Assembly (NCBI GenBank): GCA_964551735.1
Contig: CAZKEF010000001.1
Span: forward strand, 124,001-188,000
Reading direction: 5' to 3'
Source: DAOUAT01 sp964551735
Lineage (GTDB): Bacteria > Chloroflexota > Anaerolineae > CG2-30-64-16
DNA length: 64,000 bases
Shown here: one piece after another, positions 57,988 to 64,000 of the stretch
Layout of the letters: each line of letters starts with the position of its first letter
How positions within the stretch are numbered: the stretch's first letter is position 1
Made by a program: the position numbers and the translations under genes
The notes under the pieces: model-generated
Seen by the model: only the letters and a program-made list of their open reading frames with translations
Databases searched by the model: none
Told to the model about the DNA's origin: nothing

Positions 57988-59523
57988 ATGATCGAGCTTA
58001 CCGGCAGCACATTGACCATCGAAGATCTGGTCGCCATTGCGCGCCACAGGGCCCCCGTGGCCCCGCTGAGCAAAGCGGCCCAGGCGCGGATGCAGGCCAG
58101 CCATGACTGGGTGATGGCAACCATCGCGGATGAGGCGCAAACGATCTACGGCGTCAACACCGGCTTCGGTTCGTTGGCGAAGGTGCGCATCAGCGCGGCG
58201 GAGGCGCGGCAGCTCTCGAGCAACGTGGTCGCGCTGTGCTGCGTTGGCGTCGGCCGACCACTGTCTGAGGAAGTCGTCCGGGCGGTCATGGTCGTTCGGG
58301 CCAACATGCTGGCCAAGGGCCATTCCGGCGTCCGGCCGGCCCTGGCCCAAACCCTGATTGATATGCTGAACGCGGGGGTCACGCCGCGGGTGCCGGAGAA
58401 GGGCTCACTGGGCGCCAGCGGCGACCTGGCGCCGTTGGCCCACATCGCCGCGGTCTTCACGCGCGCCGCGGACGAGGCGGCCGATCCCTTCAGCGGTCAG
58501 GCGTGGTGCGGCGGCGAACTGCTGTCCGGCGCGGAGGCGATGCGCCGCGCGGGGATCGCGCGGCACGTGCTGGAAGCCAAAGAGGGACTGGCGCTCACCA
58601 ACGGCATTGACTTCATGGTTGCAATGGCCGCGCTGGCGCTCCATGATGCTGAAATGCTGCTGGCCCAGGCTCAGGTGGCGGCGGCGCTGAGCCTGGAGGG
58701 GCTGTGCGGCCTCTCGGCCGCGTTCGACCCCGACCTGCACGCCGCGGCCGGCCAGCCGGGCCAGATGGCGGTCGCAGCCCGGCTCCGGGAGCTGGTGGCC
58801 GGCAGCCGTCTCGTAGACGCCGACCCCGGCCGCGTGCAAGACGCGTACAGCCTGCGCTGCACGCCCCAGGTGCTCGGCCCCGCGCTGGACATGGCCGCGT
58901 TCGTGCGGGCGCGGCTGGCCGCGGCGCTCAACGCGGCCACCGACAACCCCCTCATCTTCCCGACCGCGGACGGCACGTTCCACGCGGTCTCCGGCGGCAA
59001 CTTCCACGGCCAGGGGCCCGCGCTGTGGCTGGACAGCCTGGGCATCGCGCTGGCCGAGGTTGCCAGCATCGCGGAGCGCCGCATCTTCCGCATGTTGACC
59101 CCGGAGCTCAGCGGCGGATTGCCGGCCATGCTCGTGCCCACCAGCGGGCTGGACAGCGGCCTGATGATGGCGCAATACACCGCGGCCGCGCTGGTCTCCG
59201 ACAACAAGACGTTGGCCCACCCCGACAGCGTGGACTCGATCCCCTCGTGCGCCAACCAGGAGGATCACGTCAGCATGGGCGCCAACGCCGCGCGGCACAC
59301 GCGGGAGATCCTGGAGAACGTGCGCCGCGTGCTCGCCATCGAGCTGCTGACCGCCTGCCAGGCCATTGATCTGCGCCCCGATGGCCCCGCCCGCCTCGGC
59401 CGCGGCACGGCTCCAACCTACGCCGCAGTCCGCCGCCGCGCGCCGATGATCGTCCATGACCGCGCGACCGCGGGCGATATCGAGGCGCTGGCGGATTGGT
59501 TGGGCGCAGGTGGGCTGGTATAA
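57988..59523 (+). CDS. hutH: Histidine ammonia-lyase
   Basis: A 511-residue enzyme, the normal size, for the first step: L-histidine to trans-urocanate plus ammonia. The self-forming MIO cofactor triad Ala143-Ser144-Gly145 lies in GSLGASGDLAPLAH. Other family segments are YGVNTGFGSLA, NGIDFMVA, ATDNPLIF and SIPSCANQEDHVSMG. AGAGGGAGA precedes the ATG. It is transcribed alone on the plus strand, opposite to the other hut genes, from a promoter with a palindromic operator. Confidence 0.97.
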   Translation: MIELTGSTLTIEDLVAIARHRAPVAPLSKAAQARMQASHDWVMATIADEAQTIYGVNTGFGSLAKVRISAAEARQLSSNVVALCCVGVGRPLSEEVVRAVMVVRANMLAKGHSGVRPALAQTLIDMLNAGVTPRVPEKGSLGASGDLAPLAHIAAVFTRAADEAADPFSGQAWCGGELLSGAEAMRRAGIARHVLEAKEGLALTNGIDFMVAMAALALHDAEMLLAQAQVAAALSLEGLCGLSAAFDPDLHAAAGQPGQMAVAARLRELVAGSRLVDADPGRVQDAYSLRCTPQVLGPALDMAAFVRARLAAALNAATDNPLIFPTADGTFHAVSGGNFHGQGPALWLDSLGIALAEVASIAERRIFRMLTPELSGGLPAMLVPTSGLDSGLMMAQYTAAALVSDNKTLAHPDSVDSIPSCANQEDHVSMGANAARHTREILENVRRVLAIELLTACQAIDLRPDGPARLGRGTAPTYAAVRRRAPMIVHDRATAGDIEALADWLGAGGLV

Positions 59524-59551
59524 GCGGCCACGGCCGAAGGGATCATCCAGG

Positions 59552-59718
59552 GGTGTTTGGATCACGAAGCCGCGAAGCCCCACGAAGCGCACGAAGCACG
59601 AAGGCCACGAAGGGTATTGCCGCGGCGAGCGCCTTCGTGCTTCGCGTTCTTCGCGCTTCGTGACTTCGCGCCCCTTCGTGACTTCGCGCTCCAGGCCCTC
59701 ACGCGTGCCCAACCCCTC
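59552..59718. repeat. CACGAAG/CTTCGTG inverted-repeat element (copy 1)
   Basis: A left arm of CACGAAG/GCGAAG units (after GGTGTTTGGATCACGAAG) and a right arm of CTTCGTG/CTTCGCG units flank a short core GGGTATTGCCGCGGCGAGC. The right edge, on the minus strand, starts right after the stop codon of the GxxExxY gene (TGA then GAGGGGTTGG). The rest of 59524-59718 has no gene. Confidence 0.85.
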
Positions 59719-60132
59719 TCACGGATGCGGCCCGTACAATGCCGGCCCGGTGGGCGTCCAGACATAGCGGTCTTTGCCCAACGGCACCTGGCCGAAGTTC
59801 GCAATCTGACACACGCGAAAGTTGCCTTTGCGCAGGTAAAGCTGGCATTGTTCGACATCCTCAGGCTTGATGGCTTTCGCCGCCTTGGTCTCCAGGAGAT
59901 TGGTGTGCGTGTCGTCCCAGATCACGAAATCTACACGGCGACGGGTGACCTCAATACCGTCATAATCAATCGGGATCTCGGCCTCGCGGATGTACTCGAG
60001 CCCCAACTTACGCAACTCGATTTCTAATGCGCGCTGGTAGTCCACTTCCATGCAATGCGGCCCAAGCTGCCGTTGCACAGCAATACATGCCCCGAAGATC
60101 TTATAGGATAACAGCTCAAATTGGTACCCCAT
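59719..60132 (-). CDS. GxxExxY protein
   Basis: A 137-residue protein of the GxxExxY family, which has a PD-(D/E)xK nuclease-like fold; function is not established. The name motif lies in LGPHCMEVDYQRALEIEL, with the first Gly replaced by His. RRRVDFVIWDD and NLLETKAAKAI supply Asp and the E-x-K. GGAGGTG precedes the start. Its stop codon lies at the edge of the CACGAAG element, and another copy of the element begins about 30 bp upstream of its start, so the gene is framed by repeats. Confidence 0.82.
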   Translation of the reverse strand: MGYQFELLSYKIFGACIAVQRQLGPHCMEVDYQRALEIELRKLGLEYIREAEIPIDYDGIEVTRRRVDFVIWDDTHTNLLETKAAKAIKPEDVEQCQLYLRKGNFRVCQIANFGQVPLGKDRYVWTPTGPALYGPHP

Positions 60133-60160
60133 GTATCACCTCCGTAAGATCAGATGCGTA

Positions 60161-60347
60161 GGTGTTTGGATCACGAAGCCGCGAAGACGACGAAGGACAC
60201 GAAGCACGAAGTCCACGAAGGGNNNNNNNNNNNNNNNNNNNNNNNNNNNNNNNNNNNNNNNNNNNNNNNNNNNNNNNNNNNNNNNNNNNNNNNNNNNNNN
60301 NNNNNNNNNNNNNNNNNNNNNNCCAAACCCCGCGCGCGCCAACCCCC
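60161..60347. repeat. CACGAAG/CTTCGTG element (copy 2, interrupted by the assembly gap)
   Basis: The left arm (60161-60222) and right boundary (60323-60347) match copies 1 and 3. The middle is replaced by 100 N (60223-60322). The right boundary again abuts a TGA stop (60348-60350 on the minus strand). Confidence 0.8.
60223..60322. other. Assembly gap of 100 N
   Basis: Exactly 100 N, the usual placeholder for a gap of unknown size. It lies inside a repeat, so additional copies of the element and of the gene fragment may be collapsed here. Confidence 0.95.
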
Positions 60348-60490
60348 TCACGTCCCCGCCACCACCGCGATCTCCGCTGCCGTCAGCCCATACAGCTCGT
60401 ACACCAACCCGTCAATCAGCCGATCCGTCAGCTCGATGCGCCGCTGCAGCGCGGCGGCCTCGTGCGGGACGCCCTCCGCCGCCAGCCGGG
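60348..60490 (-). pseudogene. Duplicated C-terminal fragment of a type IIG RM gene
   Basis: About 45 codons (LAAEGVPHEAAALQRRIELT ... GLVYELYGLTAAEIAVVAGT, stop) match the last codons of the gene at 60669-63737, with about a tenth of bases changed and two or more residue differences (Lys/Ala and Gln/Leu). No upstream part is present; a CACGAAG element takes its place. It is a decayed remnant of a second copy of that gene or of a recombined end. Confidence 0.85.
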
Positions 60491-60668
60491 GTGTGGGGAT
60501 CACGAAGCCGCGAAGACGACGAAGGACACGAAGCACGAAGTCCACGAAGGGTATCGCCGCAGCGAGCATCTTCGCGCTTCGCGCCCTTCGCACTTCGCGT
60601 CCTTCGCGCTTCGTGACTTCGTGCCCCTTCGCGACTTCGCGCTCCAAACCCCGCGCGCGCCAACCCCC
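60491..60668. repeat. CACGAAG/CTTCGTG inverted-repeat element (copy 3)
   Basis: A full copy with core GGGTATCGCCGCAGCGAGC. On the minus strand it begins immediately after the RM gene's TGA (TGA then GGGGGTTGG) and ends at the RM fragment. Confidence 0.85.
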
Positions 60669-63600
60669 TCACGTCCCCGCCACCACCGCGATCTCCGCCG
60701 CCGTCAACCCGTACAACTCATACACCAACCCGTCAATCTGCCGATCCGTCAGCTCGATCCGCCGCTGGAGCGCGGCTTTTTCATGCGGGACGCCCTCCGC
60801 AGCCAGCCGCGTGTGCAGATCGAGCATCTGCGTGACGAGCGCGACCATGCGGTCGTGCCGCGCGACGTCGGCGGGGTCCGCGAAGTTGATGAGACGGATG
60901 GGAAGCTGTTCGATAAACTGCGTGAAGTAGCGGAAGAAGCCGCCGCGTAAAGTTGTGCTCACACGCTTAAGATAGAAGTCAAGCACCCTGCTGTTCAGGA
61001 GTCCGAGCACGTAGTGCGGCCCCTCACCGGTGTCAGCTTTGAGAGTAATGCCATAGCCACTCGTGAAAGCATACTGACCAGCGGCGTCCAGCGCAAAGGC
61101 GGCACGGTCGGCAATATCTGGTACGAGTATTTTGGGCATTGACATCAGCTCTATGTTCTGACGCCGGCCATAAGCATACCAATCAGCACCCGCGAACTTG
61201 CCGCGCTCCCGCGCCTGCAAGTACTTTTTGACAGTCTGAAGGTAAGAGAAAGTGTCGGGAGATTGAGAACGGAGGAGGCTCTCAGATAGAAGTTCTGCGC
61301 GGTTGCCGATCAGCTGATAAGGGAAGATCACCACTTTGCCAGACGGTGCAATCCGATAAGCCTTGATCTCCCGGCCTTGAAGGAACTGAAGCACAGACGC
61401 GGAATCCACCTGAACAGGCTTGTTCAGGTATTCCGATCTGGCCTCCAGGAATGCACCGCGCCGCACAATCAAATCCAGAACATAAACCTCATTCGCGCTT
61501 GTGCGAATGCCCTGCGACATACGCTCCGCTATATCCCCCAGCTTGACCGGCATCCCTCGCAACCGCTCAAACAGATCGCTCCCGCGGCCCACCACAAAAT
61601 TCCACTCGCTCGGCCCCGCGCTGGCGGTTGGGATCGTTCCTTCCGTCTGCGTCTCGCCCGCGCGCCAGGCGGTCAGGTCGTGGGCGCGCACGAACTGAAA
61701 TTCGTAGCGACCGCCCTTTTCGAGAAACAGCAGGCACGTGTAGGTCGTCGCGCCCTCGAACACCTGCTGATCGCCGAAATGGACGACCTTGCTCAGATGT
61801 CGGCCGTCCGCCAGCACTTTGCGCAGCGGCTCGCCGTACTGCGCGTTGAAGAACTTGTGCGGCAGGATGAAGCCCAACTTGCCGCGCCCGTTCAGGAGTT
61901 GCAGTCCCTTTTCCACGAACACGACGTAGATGTCGTAGTTGCCCTTACTCGCCGCACGATACGCCCGTTTGTAGTGCTCCACCTCCAGCGGCGCCCACTC
62001 CTGCAACGCTTGAATGCGGATATACGGCGGATTCCCGATCACCGCATCGAACCCGCCCGCGGCCATCACCTCCGGAAACTCCGCCCCCCAATCGAACGCG
62101 TTCACCCGCCCCACCGTCTCCTCGTCCGGCAGGTCCAGCTTCCCCTCGTAAAACTCCGGCCCGATCAGCGAATTGCCGCACTTGATGTTGTGGCCCAGGT
62201 CGGGCAGGACGCGCTCCAGGCCCAGGGAGAGCTGGCCGGCCACCCCCTCGCCCTCCAACACCTTCAGCAGCAGCGAAAGCTTCGTCACCTCCACGGCCTG
62301 CGGGTCAATGTCCACGCCGTAGATGTGCGCCATCAGGATGCGTTTGCGCTCCTCGATGGTCAGCCGCAGCGCGCCGCCGCCCGCGCGCTCCAGCGGCGGC
62401 CGCTTGCCCCGCAGCCAACGGTCGGGTTCCTTCAGATATTCGGTCAGATACCAGTCCAGCAGGAATTGGTACGCCCCCAGCAGGAACGACCCGGACCCGC
62501 ACGCGATATCCGCAATGCGTAGGGGCGCGGCCTTCCTCTCCGCGTCCCCGTGTCTCCGCGTCCCCGCGTCCCCGCGCTCCTCCAGCAGCGGGCCGACAGC
62601 CTGGCGCACGATGTAGTCCACGATGTAGGTAGGGGTGTAGAAGACGCCGCCGGCCTTGCGCACCTCCGGCTTCTCCTCGATCTTCACCTGCCGGCCCGGC
62701 GTCAGGCGGATCACCTTGCCCAGGAACCGCTCGTAGACGTGGCCCAGGATGTCGGCGGGCAGCACCGAGAACTCGTAGGGGCTTTGCGGGTAGTACAGGT
62801 GCTCGATGATGTCCTTGAGCACCTTGTCGTCAATTTCCAGGGCCGGGGTCAGGGTGTCGGGCGCCTCGGCGCGGTCCCGTTCGACCTCGAAGTGGAACAG
62901 GCCGGAGTTGTAGCGCCGGTCGGCGTAGCGGAACAGCTCCTGCAGCCGCTCGTAGGTGCGACCGCCGTTGAGCAGCGCGCGCAACTGCTCGAAGGTCTCC
63001 AGGTCGCGCGCCTCGCAGATGCGCAGGAACACGATGCGGTCAATGATCTGCTGCACGGCCCAGTTGAGGTCGCGGCCGCGCAGCGTCGGGTTGCGCAGCG
63101 CCAGGTTGCGCGCCAGCAGCTCGCGCCAGCGCTCGATCTCGGCCAGGAATTCGTCGTCCACCTCGGCGGTGCCGCGCTTGCCCGCCTTGGCCGCCGCGAA
63201 CTGGTCCAACGCGCCCTGCCACACCGCGGCCTTGCTGAACACGGCCGCGATCTCGTCCCAACGCGTCACGTAATCCCGGAAGTTTAACAGCAGGATGCGC
63301 CCCGCGGAAGCCTTGTCCGTGGCCGCGGGCTTGGTGCGGCAGTCGTAGACCGAAAACTCCTCGAAGTCGGTGAGGATGGAAAGCGGCAGCTTGGCGCTCC
63401 ACGCGTAGCGGCGGAGCTGGTAGGCCGGCTCGATGCCGTGGGTGATGTCCACCGCGGGCTTCTTGGCCTCCACGAAGAACTTACGCTCCCGGCCGATGCG
63501 GAACGAGTAGTCGGGCGCCTTGGTCGCGCTGCCCACCTGCACCTTGTCCTCGTGGACGACCTCCTTGTACTGCTCCGCGAACCCCTGGGTGTTGTTCACG

Positions 63601-63737
63601 TCCCAGCCGAGCGCGGCAAAGAAGGGGTCAATGAACTGGTGGCGGACCGCGGCCTCGGTGAACGCAGGCGAGCGGTACTGGTCATAGTTGCGCTGGAAGA
63701 GCTCGACGAGCTGGACGATCTCGGCAGGTGCGGGCAT
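60669..63737 (-). CDS. Type IIG-like restriction-modification enzyme (nuclease + N6-adenine methylase + specificity)
   Basis: A 1022-residue single-chain RM protein. The N-terminal nuclease is of PD-(D/E)xK type (Asp76 in APDYSFRIG; Glu90-Ala-Lys92 in FFVEAKKP). A helical connector follows. The gamma-class N6-adenine methylase carries motif I DIACGSGSFLLGAYQF (from Asp410) and motif IV NPPY (Asn569-Tyr572). A C-terminal TaqI-like specificity region follows to the end. It should cleave and methylate DNA at a site that cannot be predicted here. A repeat tract (62540-62585) adds ERGDAGTRRHGDAERK just before motif I. Start 63737 is chosen (MPAPAEI); the frame extends to 63830. Confidence 0.92.
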   Translation of the reverse strand: MPAPAEIVQLVELFQRNYDQYRSPAFTEAAVRHQFIDPFFAALGWDVNNTQGFAEQYKEVVHEDKVQVGSATKAPDYSFRIGRERKFFVEAKKPAVDITHGIEPAYQLRRYAWSAKLPLSILTDFEEFSVYDCRTKPAATDKASAGRILLLNFRDYVTRWDEIAAVFSKAAVWQGALDQFAAAKAGKRGTAEVDDEFLAEIERWRELLARNLALRNPTLRGRDLNWAVQQIIDRIVFLRICEARDLETFEQLRALLNGGRTYERLQELFRYADRRYNSGLFHFEVERDRAEAPDTLTPALEIDDKVLKDIIEHLYYPQSPYEFSVLPADILGHVYERFLGKVIRLTPGRQVKIEEKPEVRKAGGVFYTPTYIVDYIVRQAVGPLLEERGDAGTRRHGDAERKAAPLRIADIACGSGSFLLGAYQFLLDWYLTEYLKEPDRWLRGKRPPLERAGGGALRLTIEERKRILMAHIYGVDIDPQAVEVTKLSLLLKVLEGEGVAGQLSLGLERVLPDLGHNIKCGNSLIGPEFYEGKLDLPDEETVGRVNAFDWGAEFPEVMAAGGFDAVIGNPPYIRIQALQEWAPLEVEHYKRAYRAASKGNYDIYVVFVEKGLQLLNGRGKLGFILPHKFFNAQYGEPLRKVLADGRHLSKVVHFGDQQVFEGATTYTCLLFLEKGGRYEFQFVRAHDLTAWRAGETQTEGTIPTASAGPSEWNFVVGRGSDLFERLRGMPVKLGDIAERMSQGIRTSANEVYVLDLIVRRGAFLEARSEYLNKPVQVDSASVLQFLQGREIKAYRIAPSGKVVIFPYQLIGNRAELLSESLLRSQSPDTFSYLQTVKKYLQARERGKFAGADWYAYGRRQNIELMSMPKILVPDIADRAAFALDAAGQYAFTSGYGITLKADTGEGPHYVLGLLNSRVLDFYLKRVSTTLRGGFFRYFTQFIEQLPIRLINFADPADVARHDRMVALVTQMLDLHTRLAAEGVPHEKAALQRRIELTDRQIDGLVYELYGLTAAEIAVVAGT
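62540..62585. repeat. In-frame CGGGGACACGGAGACG repeat in the RM gene
   Basis: On the minus strand it reads GCGGGGACGCGGGGACGC and onward with near-periodic GACACGGGGACGCGG units of a kind often found between genes. Here it encodes a charged Gly/Arg/Asp stretch between the connector and the methylase motif I. Confidence 0.65.
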
Positions 63738-63848
63738 CGGCGCCTCACAGTGGGGTGTGGTGGATTCTGCCTGGCGAATCGTGCTGTTGCACTGGCTGGG
63801 AATTTTAGCACAGGCGCGCATGGGGGTCAATCGCTCAAGGCGAAATGT

Positions 63849-63877
63849 TTGACAGGCTGCCTGTATGCTGCTATTAT
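63849..63877 (+). promoter_or_regulatory. Promoter of the ribbon-helix-helix gene
   Basis: TTGACA (63849-63854) and TATTAT (63872-63877) are separated by 17 bp, 33 bp before the ATG at 63911. It is divergent from the RM gene. Confidence 0.8.
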
Positions 63878-63885
63878 GCTGCTAT
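63864..63885 (+). promoter_or_regulatory. Tandem 11-bp repeat TATGCTGCTAT, candidate RHH operator
   Basis: Two perfect head-to-tail copies (63864-63874 and 63875-63885) cover the -10 element and the start site. Ribbon-helix-helix regulators often bind tandem repeats in their own promoter. Confidence 0.65.
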
Positions 63886-63910
63886 CCAACACGGCAACAC
63901 CGGAGGTCCC

Positions 63911-64000
63911 ATGTCAGTTAGACGAATCACCATCCGTGTCTCGCCCGACCTGCACGGCAGACTGAACGCATTGGCGGCCAGGCACTCGATGTCGCTTAAC
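63911..64000 (+). CDS. Ribbon-helix-helix (HicB/CopG/MetJ-like) protein, 5' end only
   Basis: ATG 63911 follows CGGAGG. The visible 30 residues (MSVRRITIRVSPDLHGRLNA, then LAARHSMSLN) fit the strand and first helix of an RHH DNA-binding domain, as in CopG or the C-terminal domain of HicB antitoxins. The rest is outside the window. It may be the antitoxin of a toxin-antitoxin pair or a regulator of the adjacent RM locus. Confidence 0.7.
   Translation, partial: MSVRRITIRVSPDLHGRLNALAARHSMSLN

Noticed and set aside
58405..59712. Open frame of about 435 codons antisense to hutH
   Set aside because: No ribosome site or recognisable domain; hutH on the plus strand is certain.
59560..60660. CACGAAG units as a CRISPR array
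   Set aside because: Units are only 6-9 bp, change strand halfway and have no unique spacers; it is an inverted-repeat element.

Overview
The window is GC-rich bacterial chromosomal DNA. It most resembles Chloroflexota (Anaerolineae-like), an inference from gene content: a MalT-like giant LuxR regulator, LiaS/NarX-type kinases, many CPBP membrane proteases, isoprenylcysteine-methyltransferase-like proteins, GNAT enzymes, C45-type Ntn hydrolases, a Hut pathway with FtcD split into two genes, and GxxExxY and type IIG restriction genes. No rRNA, tRNA, CRISPR, transposase or phage gene was recognised. A run of exactly 100 N (60223-60322) shows that this is a scaffold, probably from a metagenome.

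Layout. 1-7.2 kb: end of a GNAT-like gene, a GPH sugar symporter, a fused DppB-DppC permease, a PIG-L deacetylase and a GT39 glycosyltransferase (minus). 7.3-11 kb: sensor kinase and response regulator, preceded by a 41-codon relic of a MalT-like gene that keeps its promoter. 11-17 kb: ASCH-like protein, CPBP protease and two ABC ATPase/permease pairs in one operon. 17-24.4 kb: MalT-like regulator, small proteins, a second CPBP protease, a second nearly identical PIG-L gene and a membrane Ntn hydrolase. 24.4-33.5 kb: ArsR-DUF2087 regulator, GyrI-like protein, YafY/WYL regulator, cupin, MDR oxidoreductase, then an ABC exporter (two permeases fused, plus ATPase) headed by an unusual dead-ABC-LytTR regulator. 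33.6-52 kb: a long plus-strand run of small-molecule-modifying genes (ICMT-like and SAM methyltransferases, GNATs, beta-lactamase-fold hydrolases, CPBP, ABC exporter, Ntn hydrolase, sensor kinase) with several decayed paralogues. 52-59.5 kb: complete histidine utilisation locus, hutC-cyclodeaminase-ftcD-hutU-hutI (minus) divergent from hutH (plus), with a palindromic operator between. 59.5-64 kb: GxxExxY gene, a repeat-rich collapsed region, a type IIG restriction-modification gene and the start of a ribbon-helix-helix gene.

How the genes work together. The Hut genes convert histidine to glutamate and pass the formimino carbon to tetrahydrofolate. The ABC/CPBP/methyltransferase/GNAT/beta-lactamase-fold genes look like an export, detoxification and modification repertoire controlled by one- and two-component regulators.

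The most striking theme is the role of short palindromic or low-complexity repeats. They supply stop codons, C-terminal tails, Shine-Dalgarno sequences, terminators and in-frame linkers. In one case they bridge two permease genes into one protein. The CACGAAG element sits exactly at the stop codons of a GxxExxY gene, a type IIG RM gene and a fragment of the latter.
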